Shown in pieces: positions 23,202 through 35,795 of a stretch of DNA of 64,000 nt (position 1 is the first letter of the stretch; each line of letters begins with the position of its first letter). Origin of the DNA: Ahaetulla prasina (lineage: Eukaryota > Chordata > Lepidosauria > Squamata > Colubridae); contig NC_080543.1 of the NCBI RefSeq assembly GCF_028640845.1, forward strand, positions 96,337,825 through 96,401,824. The letters are read 5' to 3'. The notes below the pieces were generated by a model. It saw only the letters and a program-made list of their open reading frames with translations. It was not told the origin of the DNA and ran no database searches. The position numbers were made by a program, and so were the translations under genes.

Positions 23202-23570
23202 TGTCAGGCCTGGAAACCATATTAGACTTTAGGGTTCCAGACGCTGCCACATTTTTCCCCTGAGGGGAGGAGGGGGGTTGAGGGGTATGGTAACATTCTT
23301 CAAGCGGTCAAGGTCGGATGGTGTTCACATCTGCAGGAAGAGTGGCAAGAAGATATTCGAATGAACTGGAAAAACGTGGGACCATGTGACCATCAAAGGG
23401 GTCAGGGGGGTGGGACTCTTGGGGTTTGTATAACTGGGAAAAGAATCCGGAACTTCAGTTTTGGAATTGCACTCATCGTGTGCCAGTCTCCTCATGCTAG
23501 TAAAGAACTCTGGAAAAGAAATGCCTCCGAGTTTCTTTTACGCAGAAGAGGTATTTCTGGAACCTTGACA
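23202..23570 (+). repeat. 3' LTR of the deleted Gypsy element
   Basis: 369 bp, no difference seen from the 5' LTR by eye; followed at 23571-23575 by the gtacg duplication. Confidence 0.93.
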
Positions 23571-23575
23571 GTACG

Positions 23576-26061
23576 TATCATAGAGCAGTCAAGGACAAAG
23601 GTAACTGCATTGCTACAGAAAGGTCCAAATTCATATTAGCCCCAGAAGTCAGGATTATTCTAACAGGACTGAAGCTAATGTAAACACTAGGACTGTTTTT
23701 TAAACTTGACCATTTCAAGATGTGTGGACTTCAACTCCCAGAGTTCCCTTAAGAGCAGGCGTTTCATAATTCTCAGATATGCCTATCTCCTTTTACAGCT
23801 AATAATTCCGTTTCTTTTTAACTAAAGAAAAACAACTTCGCCTTACAAACTTGCTGTTTTAATAGCTTACATGAATTTTTATGGGACTGATGGTTTTCTA
23901 CTCATTAATGTTAAAAAATATTTCCAAATGAAAACATATACTGCAGTGCACATAAAAGGAATAGACTAGCTTTTCAGGGATTGGTGACAGATTAATGAAA
24001 TGCTATATTGGGATGCAAGTAATTTTTTAGACTTTTTACCTAGTTCAAATGAAAGTTAATTTGAAGGTTCTACGTCATTTTTTCTTCCTTTTACAAACAA
24101 AAATGCCACAGGGTAAAGCAATTATTCTGATTTACTGTTTTTCCTTTGATTGAAAATAAAGACATATAGCCTGGTATCAAAAAAGCAACAACGAAACAAA
24201 GTGTTCTTTCCCATAGACAAAATACCTACTATGCTATTTCAAAGACTTTACCTCTAGGCAGCTGTGCAGGGAAAACATCAATCAGTGACATGTGTCTACG
24301 ATGAGACTGATGTTTACTTTCACAGCTTTTCATCTTACATCCAACAAATTACTTCTCCTTCACTAAAATACCTAGTTAAAATTTCATTTTTCGTTTTGCA
24401 ATGAGTTTTAAAACTTTTGCTCTAAGCAATTTTAAAGCTAGATTAATTGATTCTTCACTCTTCACTTTTTCCCCCCCAAGTTCTTTGTCCATTAAATCTA
24501 GAAGAAAAGTCTCTGGTTTAATTTGCATATTCATTTGAAGAAACTTCTGTATCTGAACATTGTTCTACATTTTTATAGCAGTGAGAATGATTTATGCACG
24601 AAAATAGAGAGATACACTAATCCCCACAATGGAAGAATGGTTGGAAAAACTGATGGAACTAGTGGAGGTGACCAAATTAACTGCTTTAATCAAAAACACA
24701 TCTAATTTGAACCTATCTGGAAAGTGCTTCAGGATTTTGCAAGGGGTCTTTGGTGCTCTCTGAGCCTGGTTGTTTTGTCGCAGACGTTTCATTATCCAAA
24801 ACTAGTTTGGGTGATGAAACATCTGCAACAAAACAACCAACCTCAGAGAGCACCAAGAAGCCCTCATTTCAACCTTGAGCTACAAATATTTTCCTTTACT
24901 GAGATTTTGTGCTTGAGTTTTTTTCATTATAGAAATGGCTAGTGTATATTGAATATGCAAAGTAAAAAACCGAGGCAGTAACATTATTATGTTCATTCAA
25001 TTGCGATGAAAAGAGTCTGAAGTTAATGACTCCCTTTAGTCTACACTTCTCTTTCCTTTTCCCATTTTCCCACTATTCTCTTTTTCATTTGTATTTTATA
25101 CTCTAATAATACATTAAATAATAAAATTGTATTATAAAAAAAAGATTCTTTGCTCCTCATGGGTTTTATGACTCACTATTTCAGTCATATAAATATCAAT
25201 GCAGTCACTGTCTTTTGGTAACAATAACTTATGTACAGATGGAAGCAAAATTGAATGAGAAGAAAATTGTTTCAGGAAAACTCTGGAATTTTACCAAATC
25301 ATCTCTGATGTATATTGACATACACAGAGACTGGATTCAAAAAGCTACCATTTACATATTATGGCTTAACACTAATGAAATTAGCTTCATTACTGCATTT
25401 TAAGCCATATTTTATAAAACACATTTTGTATCGTTTATAAATGATTTTTTTAAAAAAACCAAATATTTTATGGCTTAGCATGTTGTATAAACTCAGCTCC
25501 CTTTGGCCTATTCACTAAATGATATCTAAATGAAATACAAATGATAGTTTAATCAACACTTCAACTAGGTTAGTATAGTATATCTGATCTATTAATTTTA
25601 TAAAATAAATCTAGGCAATTCCTTTTCTCAGTTATAGTACCTAGGAGGATATACTATTTATTTAACATCTCTGTTGCCATGATCAAAATCACACTAAGTA
25701 ATATAATATTGCCTTCTTTAACAAGTTTAAAAGAAATTAACAGGTCTAACCTGATCATAAATATTTTAATTTGGTTAACTAAACTGTTTAGAACATTTTA
25801 AAAACATGCTCTAAAAAGTTTAAATTCAAAAATATAGAGGCACTCTCCTGTTACCAGTGTGACTCAATTCATTTATTTCTCAAATAACTTTTATAAAACA
25901 AATACAGAACTAACTGTTCTATATAAAGCAAAGGATACCTAAGTAGCAAGGCGTTATATTTTACTTCCAAGGGACAGGAAAATATGGCATTTCATTATTA
26001 GTGTCAAGTACTAGCAGCCATAAATCCTATGACTCATGAAAACTGTCTATTTGGGTTACAT
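23576..26061. other. Long intronic stretch with two short repeat pieces
   Basis: About 23700-23790 contains ttcaactcccagagttccc, a relic of a palindromic reptile element whose ends are CAGTGTTTCTCAACC-like (compare 63892-63976). About 24735-24895 is listed separately as a possible Penelope-like piece. The rest is AT-rich with no gene seen. Confidence 0.45.
24735..24895. repeat. Possible Penelope-like terminal fragment with inverted repeat
   Basis: ggttgttttgtcgcagacg (about 24768-24786) and its near-complement ctgcaacaaaacaacc (about 24825-24840) flank a short loop; outside them gtgctctctgagcc and ctcagagagcacc are also complementary. The gatgaaac/gtttcat elements in the stem resemble the conserved part of the hammerhead-like cores of Penelope-like retroelements, but the core here is not intact. 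Assignment is tentative. Confidence 0.4.
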
Positions 26062-28445
26062 TAGAATAGAATAGAATAGAATAGAATTTTATTGGCCAAG
26101 TGTGATTGGACGCACAAGGAATTTGTCTTGGTGCATATGCTCTCAGTGTACATAAAAGAAAAGATACGTTCATCAAGGTACAACATTTACAACACAATTG
26201 ATGATCAATATATCAATATAAATCATAAGGATTGCCAGCAACAAGTTATAGTCATACAGTCATAAGTGGAAAGAGATTGGTGATGGGAACTATGAAACGA
26301 TTAATAGTAGTGCAGATTCAGTAAATAGTCTGACAGTGTTGAGGGAATTATTTGTTTAGCAGAGTGATGGCCTTCGGGAAAAAACTGTTCTTGTGTCTAG
26401 TTGTTCTGGTGTGCAGTGCTCTATAGCGTCGTTTTGAGGTAGGAGTTGAAACAGTTTATGTCCAGGATGCGAGGGATCTGCAAATATTTTCACGGCTCTC
26501 TTCTTGATTCGTGCAGTATACAGGTCCTCAATGGAAGGCAAGTTGGTAGCAATTATTTTTCTGCAGTTCTAATTATCCTCTGAAGTCTGTGTTTTCTTGT
26601 TGGGTTGCAGAACCGAACCAGACAGTTATAGAGGTGCAAATGACAGACTCAATAATTCCTCTGTAGAATTGGATCAGCAGCTCCTTGGGCAGTTTGAGCT
26701 TACTGAGTTGGCGCAGAAAGAACATTCTTTGTTGTCCTTTTTAATGATGTTTTGATGTTAGCTGTCCATTTGAGATCTTGCGATATGATAGAACCCAGAA
26801 ATTTGAAGGTTTCTACTGTTGATACTGTGTTGTCAAGTATTGTGAGAGGTGGAAGTATGGAAGGTTTTTCCTAAAATCTACCACCATTTCTACGGTTTTG
26901 AGTGTGTTCAGTTCCAGATTGTTTTGGTTGCACCACAAGGCTAGTCGTTCGACCTCACGTCTATATGCGGATTCGTCATTGTCTCGAATGAGACCAATCA
27001 CTGTTGTGTCATCTGCGAACTTCAGTAGCTTAACAAATGGATCATTGGAGATGCAGTCATTGGTATACAGAGAGAAGAGAAGTGGGGAGAGCACACAGCC
27101 TTGGGGGGGGCCTGTGCTAATTGTACAGGTATTTGATGTGATCTTGCTTAGCTTCACCTGCTGCTTCCTGTTTGTTAGGAAGCTTGTGATCCACTTACAA
27201 GTCTGTTCCGGTACCTGTAGCTGGTTTAGCTTAGTTAGAAGAATGTCTGGAATGATGGTATTGAATGCTGAACTAAAGTCTACAAAAAGGACCCTTGCAT
27301 AGGTCTTTGGAGACTCAAGATGTTGTAGGATGTAGTGCAGAGCCATATTAACAGCATCATCTGTTGATCTATTTGCTCGGTATGCAAATTGCAAGGGGTC
27401 TAAAAGCGGATTCGTGATGGTTTTCAGGTAGGAAAGCACTAGCCTTTCAAAGGTTTTCATGACTACAGATGTTAGAGCAACTGGTCTGTAGTCATTCAGT
27501 TCCTTGATGGTGGGCTTCTTGGCACTGGGATGATGGTAGAGCGTTTGAAGCAAGAAGGAACATAGCACATCTCTAGTGATTTATTGAAAATATGGGTGAA
27601 GATGGGGCCAATTGGTCAGCACAGACTTTTAAGCAAGAAGGAGTTATCTTGTCTGGGCCTGGAGCTTTTCCTGGCTTTTGTCTGTGAAATAGGTCCTGCA
27701 CTTCCTTTTCTGTGATCACTAGGGTTGTGAACCCAATGAAATGGGGTCAGTTGTAGGAGGCTTGGCTGTTGTTGGTGTGTCTGAGATGGGGTTGTGGAGA
27801 TAGGTGGCTGTAGTTTCCTTTCAAACCTGCAGTAAAACTCATTCAGGTCATCTGCCAGTTGTTGATTACCTTCAGCCTGGGAAGGAGGTTTGCCATAGCG
27901 GTGATATTTTTAAGAGTTTTCCACATGTTTGCTGGTTCATTTGCTGAAAATTGATTCTTTAGCTTTTCAGAGTAGCTTCTTTTTGCTGCTCTTATCTCCC
28001 TTGTTAGTGCATTTCTGGCCTGATTGTACAGCATTTTATCACCTTTTCTGTAGGCTTCCTCTTTGGAATGTCGTAGCTGCTTAAGTTTAGGTGTAAACCA
28101 AGGTTTGTTATTACTGTGTATTCGCAAGTTCCTTGTAGGTACACATAGGTCTTCACAGAAGCTGACATATGATGTTACAGTATCTGTGAGTTCATCCAGG
28201 TCTGCAGAGGTATCTTTAAAAATATTCCAATCAGTGCAGTCAAAACATGCCTGTAGCTTTAATTCTGATTCCTCCGTCCAGGTTTTCACTGATTTAATTA
28301 TTGGTTTTATGGCTTTAAGTCTTTGCCTGTAAGCAGGTACAAGGTGAATCATGCAATGATCAGAGTGTCCTACAGCTGCACGTGGTAAACCACGTAGCAT
28401 TTCCAATTTACTGGTAATGACTTGAAGTTCATCAAATTTAATCAA
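26062..28445 (-). pseudogene. Rex1/CR1-like LINE with (AATAG)n tail, 5'-truncated
   Basis: The element reads on the minus strand. 27843-28445 encodes the end of the APE-type endonuclease (VGHSDHCMIHLVPAYRQRLK) and a linker. 26813-27568 encodes reverse transcriptase: NDYRPVALTSVVMKTFERLV, DPLQFAYRANRSTDDAVN, LFVDFSSAFNTIIP, STGPPQGCVLSPLLFSLYTN and the catalytic LLKFADDTT. 26356-26541 encodes the C-terminal LYTARIKKRAVKIFADPSHP. Frameshifts separate these blocks. The 3' end at the left is a short (agaat)n run (about 26064-26088) followed by tttattggccaagtgtgatt. I recall such AATAG-tailed CR1-group LINEs as characteristic of snakes. Confidence 0.88.
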
Positions 28446-28976
28446 GAAATGATGTATGTACTATGTCATGTTATGTTTCACTTGGCTTAAATAGAATTGT
28501 GGCAGACATTCTGCATGATTTACTGTATTTTGGACTATGCATAAGTGTTTGAAAGCAAAACATATATTGAGTATGAGTTTGAAATGCCATTTCAATGCCA
28601 TTTCCAATTAAGTGCACTTAAATTCAATAGCTACTTAGGAATTTAATTTTTCACCAGTTATGGTCTTAGATGAAGATGTACAAATATTTAGATATTAGGT
28701 TTTTTCAAATTTGTTTTGTTTGCAGAACTGATTTAGAGAGAGTTCCAAAAAAACCAAAAACCTAATTTTCCTTTTAAGAGAGAGAGGGAGGGAGGGAGGG
28801 AGGGAGGGAGGGAAGGAGGGAGGGAGGGAGAGAGAATGAGAATTTGTTATTGGGCACTTATAAATATTGCAAACGAATAAAATAAATATTATGAAAGACA
28901 TACATAAATATCTTTCATTTTCATTGATTGCCATTGAAGTCAAAGCCTTCTTTAGATCAGCTCCTTATAGAAGTAC
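28446..28976. other. Intronic sequence with a (ggga)n microsatellite at about 28778-28835
   Basis: Beyond the purine microsatellite (gagagagggagggaggg... interrupted once by ggaa) nothing is recognised. Confidence 0.6.
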
Positions 28977-29335
28977 TATAGGTAGTCCTTGACTTACAGC
29001 CTTCAATTTAGTGACAGCACTGAAAAAAGTGACTTATGACAATTTCTCAAACATTGCAGCATCCCAATGGTCATGTGATCAAAATCCAGACAACTCATTG
29101 GCAACTACCTCATTTTTATGATGACTGCAATGTCCCAGGATCATATGAACACCTTTTGCAACGTTCTGACCAGCAAAGTCAATGGGGAAGTCAGATTCAA
29201 TTTACAACCATTTTACTAACTTAAAAACTGCAGTGATTCACTTAACATCTGGCAAGGAAGGTTACAAAATGGAGCAAAACTCAATTGTCTCACTTAGTAA
29301 CAAAAATATTGGTCGTAAGTGGAGGACTATGTGTA
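28977..29335. mobile_element. Best-preserved copy of the tacaggtagtcc terminal-repeat family
   Basis: The left end (tataggtagtccttgactta) and right end (gtaagtggaggactatgtgta) are inverted repeats. The interior includes aatggtcatgtgatcaaaat, gaccagcaaagtcaatgggg and gcaaaactcaattgtctcac. It is 359 bp and encodes nothing. Flanks are consistent with insertion at a TA. Confidence 0.75.
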
Positions 29336-30294
29336 CTTAGATCACAGCAACCTCAGAAAGTAGCCTACCCTCAAAAACTATAACTGCCTTACAGCTTCAA
29401 GAGGATTTAGAAATCTACTTTGCAAGTGAACAAAAGTATGTACATATCAGAAAATAAGACAAAATTATGTTGGCAGCTCTAAAAAGTCTCAGTGAGATCT
29501 CCTGAGACACACTTTCTTGAGCAGGAATTGACAAAACAAAAATCTAGAATCTTAATATAACAATAGAGGTGTTTGTATAGCTGGTGAATGCAAAGGCTTA
29601 AAGCTTAACATGGTCCTAGGGCCTCTTGAGATTTAAGATTTTGCTTCAACCATGAAAAATCCATCATTCTTGTTTGATAAGACCAGATGGCTCCCACAAC
29701 ATACAGAACAATTGGAATAACTTTCAGCTGAATTCATGAAACATGGTAAAACAAAAGAAATCACATTATGTATTAGTACAATGTCTGAATTCAATGATTA
29801 AATCATCCCAAACAAAAATGATGCTTTTTCTATCTGTTTAGCTTGGCCTTCCTCATGAAAGGCCAAAATTAATTAAGAGGTTCATCTAGAAAATATTCAA
29901 ATCGAAAACAAGTTCTACCAAGGATCATTTCTTAACATTCAATTTGTTCATTAAATTAAACTAAGCCTATCAGAGTGAAATACTGAACCATATTTTATTC
30001 CATCCCATCTCTTCTTTGCTATCTGGCTAGTTTGGATTTTAATACAACTATAATATGCAGCATTTAATATCCATGGTCAAATAATAAACTTAGTAATCTC
30101 TTTCTTGTTGCTTTAGTTATATTTTCAATCCTTTGGGACCTTTATTTTCAATCTCCCATTAAGTGCGTTTACAAAAAGAAAAAACACTTCAGCAATATTT
30201 ATTTTCAAATGTAAATACCAATCCAAAGAATTTAGCGAAGCTATGTATGTGTTGAAAGAAGGAACACTAGGGATTTCAATACTTTTTTAAAAAA
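29336..30294. other. AT-rich intronic sequence, nothing recognised
   Basis: No gene or named repeat seen. Confidence 0.5.
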
Positions 30295-30885
30295 ATATTT
30301 TTTATTAAACAGTTTGTCTTTAAAAACAACACAAAAAACAATCACACACACACATATATAAAAAACCCACATCAAAACATAATGTATTAAACATTACATA
30401 CCATCAATGGTGATTTTACAGCATTCCGTATTGACATACGTATTTTGCTTTTGTAGTTCTCTATTCTATCATTTCTATTTACTTCTCAATAGGATTATAA
30501 TTGCATTACTCCAATATATATATATATACACACACATACATACATACATACATACATACATACATACATACATACATACACACACACGCACACATTATAA
30601 TATTCATTTATTATATTTTATTTATAACATTTACATTCGGTTATATTTACATCTCTTTAATGTGGTTCAGTTACTTTAATTTAAGTTTCATCAGTATTAA
30701 GTTAAACATTTTCTGTTCCGATTTCTATTTTTGAGCCAACTGTACATTTTATTCCATGTTTCATAATAGTCCAAATCCTCTCTCTCTTTCAACTCCATAG
30801 TCAATTTATCCATCTCTGCGCATTCTAGAATTTTCCTAATTACTGTTTCCTCTTCATTAATACAGAGCATGTATAACATACCATA
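30295..30885 (-). pseudogene. L1-like LINE ORF2 C-terminal fragment
   Basis: On the minus strand 30697-30879 reads EETVIRKILECAEMDKLTME followed by REDLDYYETWNKMYSWLKN, which looks like the C-terminal end of squamate L1 ORF2. Beyond it (to the left) lies a 3' untranslated-like region that includes a (tatg/cata)n run and ends in a T-rich tract at 30286-30304, the complement of a poly(A) tail. Identification rests on one short block. Confidence 0.55.
30514..30596. repeat. Microsatellite (ta)n(cata)n(ca)n
   Basis: A run of ta units, about thirteen cata units and a short ca run, inside the L1-like 3' region. Confidence 0.9.
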
Positions 30886-31948
30886 AAGAAATAAAAGAAA
30901 GCATAGCTCATTTAACGTTTATCAAAGAATGTCTTGAGCCATAAATAAAGCCACTAAAATTATATTATTGTAATTTGTCAGGAGCTGAACAAATATTAAT
31001 TATACAGCATTTAAACATTAGACTTGTTAATGTCATATTTAATTTAAATGTTACTCTGTAAATGTTTCCCCACCACATTAATTTACTTCTATTATTGCAA
31101 TTTCCATTATTAAGTTAAGAATACTGCCACTGAAAATTTGTTTAACAGAAAAACAATAATTAATTAGAAGGCATCTTTAATTATACAGCATTTTATGCAC
31201 TTGTTTTATAATCTGAAGTTATACAGAAGCATGTTGTTTGATTCAGTTAGCAAGAAACATTTATCACATGTAATACCAAATGTGAATTGCTTTCAAAAAG
31301 GCAGTGGATTGCTCTTGTATGCTTCTAGTGGTGTGCAAAGTGTTTAAATTAAACACTTCAACCTTGAAACAAAATATGGTTGAAGACAGAATATGTCTGA
31401 GTTTGGTACACTTCCAGAATATTTGGGACCACATCAGAACACTTCACATAAGGCCCAGACAACGTGCTTTAACTCCTGTCTATATTCTTGTCCAAAAAAA
31501 TTGAATTTTATTTTTACTTTCAATATGAATTTTGGCCAAATATTACAAAGAAATAAAAAGATTGCTACTAGCATTTTAAAATCTGTAGAAGCTAAATGCT
31601 TATAAATAGTATAATGATGACTTACATTTAAAATATACACTATTCTGTAAAAATTACACTACTCAGATGTATTTTCTAGTCTTGATTTCATTTACCTAAT
31701 TATGTATTTAAATTTAATGGCTTGAGAAAGCATGGCTATCTGCAATGTTAGACATATCTACTCAGAACCAAGACTGACTGAATTAAATAGACATCCCACA
31801 TCCAAATGATGGATGGATGGTTGGATAGATAGGATAGATGAATAGAAAATGAATGCTTCAATTTTTCCTTAACTCCTGGCAGCATATAAATTAGCAGATC
31901 TTAATTTATGAATTTATTTTCTGCAAGAATAAGACAATCTCATTCAAT
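30886..31948. other. AT-rich intronic sequence, nothing recognised
   Basis: No gene or named repeat; a short ggatggat tract sits near 31808. Confidence 0.5.
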
Positions 31949-31949
31949 T

Positions 31950-32016
<67 letters not shown>

Positions 32017-32058
32017 TTTTTCACATTTATATACCGCCCTATCTCCCTAGGGACTCAC
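31949..32058 (-). repeat. L2 LINE 3' tail with long (ttta)n
   Basis: About seventy bases of uninterrupted ttta (to about 32021) precede taccgccctatctccctagg, the complement of the L2 3' hairpin. Only the extreme 3' end of the LINE is present. Confidence 0.8.
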
Positions 32059-32080
32059 TTAATTTACATATTAATTAGCA

Positions 32081-32600
32081 TTGGGGTGAAATGTAAAATT
32101 TGTTACTACAGGTTCTGTAGGCATGGCTTGGTGGGGGGGTAATGTGACTGGGTGGGCATGGCCAACTTTTTTTTTTTACTTTTAAAAGCATTTTTTCTAC
32201 AACCTTTTCGACCAAAGCGGTTATAAAAAATGCTTTTAAAGGGTTTTGACGATCCCAGCTGAGTTGCCTGATCGTCAGAACCCTTTAAAAGCATTTTTAA
32301 ACAACCTCTTCAGCCGAAGAGGCTCTGACGATCAAGCAACTCAGCTGGGATCGCCAGAGGAGCCTTTTAAAAGCATTTTTTAATAACCTCTTCAGCCAAG
32401 AGGTTGTAGAAAAAATGCTTTTAAAGGGTTCTGATGATCCCAGCTGAGCCACGGGATCATCAGAGGGGTTTTTTTTGTGTTTTTTTAAAGCAAAAGTATG
32501 GGGGAAGGGCAGGGATTTTTGCTACCAGTTCTCCGAACCACCCGCTGCCATCGCTACCGGATCAGACAATACAGTCTGAACTGGGAGCATTTCACCCCTG
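32081..32600. mobile_element. Hairpin-rich hAT-type element
   Basis: A perfect 8-bp duplication aattagca (32073-32080 and 32601-32608) flanks ends ttggggtgaaatg and gcatttcacccctg; the left end appears to have lost the usual CA. The interior (about 32165-32470) is a series of near-palindromes: the block aaaagcatttttt occurs four times in alternating orientation, paired with cctcttcagccaagagg and with cagctgggatc/gatcccagctg. It is 520 bp and non-coding. Confidence 0.85.
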
Positions 32601-32608
32601 AATTAGCA

Positions 32609-35600
32609 TATTGACTACCATGATCTCAGAGATTTGGATTTCCAGTTATCTGACTCTTTCTAACTAAAAATGTATAGGAACTTCTGCCTAAAAACCATGT
32701 TCCTATTTATTTTAAATTAGAGTAATAATAAAAGTAATAACTTATTAAATTTGTATTTATTGATTGATTCAATTTCTATAGCCACTCATCTCAATCATTG
32801 GTTCTGCGTAGCTTACATAGTACCCATATCTCAATTAAGTGTGAATAGCTCACAACAATAAAACAAAGAAATTCATAACGATTAAAAAAGATAAAAGCAT
32901 GCACAGGTGACAAAAAAATGTCTTTTATCCTGGTTCTAATACTAATTCTGACTGATATTAGCTGTCCATGCCATTCTGGCAGAAAGAAAGAAATAGCTAA
33001 TCTACCAGGAGTAAATACCTCCACTTGATTTTGGAAAAATTAACTAGTTTTAAAAAGTCTGCTTCCATGAATTATCTTTCTGCCAATATAACAAAAGAAG
33101 CTATATTATCCCAAATTTATTTTAAGATTTAAGAAAGAGACATAACTGGTCTGGCATAACTGAAATAAAAGGCAGAATGTTCCCTAATGGAGTTTAGAGA
33201 GCTAAGTAGGAAAAGGATGGGATTGGGAAGCTTGCAAACCATGCTGTTGACATATTTGAGGTGGAAACATCTGAATTACTGGTGTGCAATTACTGGCTGT
33301 TGTAGATTGGCAAGAATTCTATAGGATTGTTTATTGTCAATTGCAATAAATGCCAACACCTGCTTTGCTGCAAAACACAACCAGCTTGTGGTGCTCGCCT
33401 GTCAATAGTTTCTACCAGCCTAGATTTTTCAAATAATTGTGTGCAATTTCAACTGCCGTATTGTGATCTCATCTATGAAATTGCCTAGGGTGCTCAAGTT
33501 TATAAAATAGGGTGATATTTCTAAACCTGAAATTGAACAAGGGTAACAGAGATAATAGAATGCATTTGCCTGTCATTGGCTGCTGAAGCTCTTCTTGTCT
33601 GGAGGGGGGCCCCGTTAAAATTGTGGAGAAGAGTCTACAAAATTTCCCAAAGACAACATTTTAGAATAATTCAAAAACAAGTTGGCCATGTGACCTGCAG
33701 CTCTATAAGTGAACCCCTTTCCAGATGATTCACAATCTAGACTTCAGTATTACAACTTTTGGCTAAATATCCTGGGGCTTTACAGTAGTCATAAATGGAG
33801 ATTTTTCTCTATGGAAACAGAGGCCATTTAAAGCAGGATAGGGACAAAGAAAGACTTTGAAAACTGTCTCAGCCTTATTATTTCCTCTGTGCCTCAATTC
33901 TTTCAACAACTCAATACTTAACTCACAATATCAGAGCAGTTCTTCCAAATTCTGTGATGTACCTTGTCTCGGTTAAGTCATCTTTCAGTTCATTGGTAGA
34001 TCCTTTTCAAAGTTGATCAAAACTATATTGTTCCATCCCAAAAGCTGTCAAATAATTGAAAAGCTGGATATATACTTGTGAACTCTAGATTTACCTAATT
34101 TCAACTTGGAAATGTCTTAACTTTACTAGTCCTCTCCTAGTCAAATTTTTAAATGTAGTTAAAATCTTTGCAAGTCATTGCTATTATTGAGAGACAAAGC
34201 TCATTTGTCTGCCACACTCTTCAGTAAATACAGAACAAAAGGCACCTTGGAAATTGTAAGAAATTCCACTGACTGGCCATTGAAAGTTCACAATGGGCTC
34301 CTTCAATTTTGACTGGCAAAGCCCCATGAGAACAAAGAAATACTGGTTAGGCTGAAAGTTGCTGTACTGCTTCTAACCAAATCTTTTCCCAAATGTTATG
34401 CTAGTTGTATCATGGCATTATACAGGATTGGTATTTATATATCCACTTGATTTTAGTGCTCTAACAATACTTTAACAATTTTTTTGTGGATAATGAGGTG
34501 CCTGGGGTCTGAAGGCAAGGTTTGAGTGCTTCTCTGAAGAGAGAATAGTGACACTTTCAAGAAGTTGCATTTTTATGGAGACCAGGTCAAAACATAGGCC
34601 CCACGAGAGTATTTGGAACATCTTCTGTCCGTCCTTCTAGCCATCTTTATATCTCTATCTATCCATCCACCTATTTCTCTTTATCTCTCTACGTTCATCC
34701 ATCTCTTTCTCTATCCCTTTCTCCCTCTCTCTCTCCCTCTCTCCATCTGTATGTCCATTTATCTATCTATCTATCTATCCATCCATCCATCCATCCATCC
34801 ATCCATCTCAATCATATTTATATGGCCACTCTAGCAATGCAATCTGGGCAGCATACAGATAAAAACAGAACAAAACAAAACTCACCAGCAACATAACAGA
34901 TACTAATATAGCCTCATCAAAAAAACAGTTCCTTTTCCCTTTTTATTCTGTTAAAATCTTGGTACAATATGTTATTTTAGTACAATGATATTTATATAAT
35001 TAAATTTTCAACAATGTATTCTTTAGCCATCTTAGAGCATTGAATATGGAGAGCAGGAAAGTAGATATTCTATCAATATTAATTATAGTTTAGGAAATAA
35101 TGTTACAAGCATTATGATTACTTGGCTTTTTCATTCAGAATTAATTATAACATTGGAAATGAGATGAAGGTGAAGCATACATCAAGATATATAATACTTT
35201 ACTGTTACAGGTAATAGCAGAATCTTCTGGCTGACTGACAGAATTTCCCCCATTCTTTACAAAAAGAGAATTAAAACAAAGAAATATTGAATTTATTTTC
35301 ATTCCCTCCTGTCTTTCATACCTAAAACTATAACACAAAATCACAATATCACTAAAATATTAAGATTATGGAAACTACAGGGTAATAAAAAATTGGGTGA
35401 TATAAATGTTAATATTAAACCCAAGAAGCAAAATCTCAATTATTAATACAAAAATATAAAACCATTATATCACTAAAGTCTAGATGTAAAATTATAATTA
35501 ACATTAAAATTATATTAATTATAACACCTTGCAGAATCAAAAACAGTATGGCCTTGCTGTATAAAGAACAATAATTAAAACGATATGGCTTCATTGCTAG

Positions 35601-35723
35601 AAATAAATCAACAAATCTGTAGGCATTTTCATCTTATTTAACAGCCTTAACAGTTATCAGTGAATGAATTACTTTATTTCCAGTCTTAAATATAACATAA
35701 CAAAATTACATCCAAATGGCTAC
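32609..35723. other. Long AT-rich intronic stretch, nothing recognised apart from a microsatellite
   Basis: No gene seen. A tatc/catc microsatellite sits at about 34740-34806. The text at 33500-34350 has balanced composition that might be a very old repeat, but I cannot name it. Confidence 0.45.
34740..34806. repeat. Microsatellite (tatc)n(catc)n
   Basis: Several tatc units followed by about eight catc units. A 73-codon open frame made of LYLSI-type residues through it is an artefact of the repeat. Confidence 0.9.
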
Positions 35724-35795
35724 TGGTAGTTCTCGACTTACAATCATAATGGAGCCTGCCCATCATGGTTGTAAGTTGTGATGGTCATAAAAAAA
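35724..35795. mobile_element. Truncated piece of the tacaggtagtcc family
   Basis: actggtagttctcgacttac is the family terminus; ttacaatcat and its complement atggttgtaa follow. It abuts the broken end of the DIRS-like gag at about 35797. Confidence 0.55.

Larger units (their letters stand above)
21877..23570 (+). mobile_element. Internally deleted Gypsy (chromodomain-type) LTR retrotransposon
   Basis: Two 369-bp LTRs (21877-22245 and 23202-23570) begin TGTCAGGCCTGG and end CCTTGACA, and look identical by eye. A perfect 5-bp duplication gtacg flanks the element (21872-21876 and 23571-23575). The interior of 956 bp has only the end of integrase plus the C-terminal modules. No primer-binding site, gag, protease or reverse transcriptase is present. 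A purine-rich tract (aaggggggacgcc) abuts the 3' LTR. The matching LTRs and clean duplication show recent insertion. Confidence 0.93.

Noticed and set aside
30514..30596. Possible CRISPR-like or structured array
   Set aside because: Simple tetranucleotide repeats with no spacers, in a vertebrate intron.
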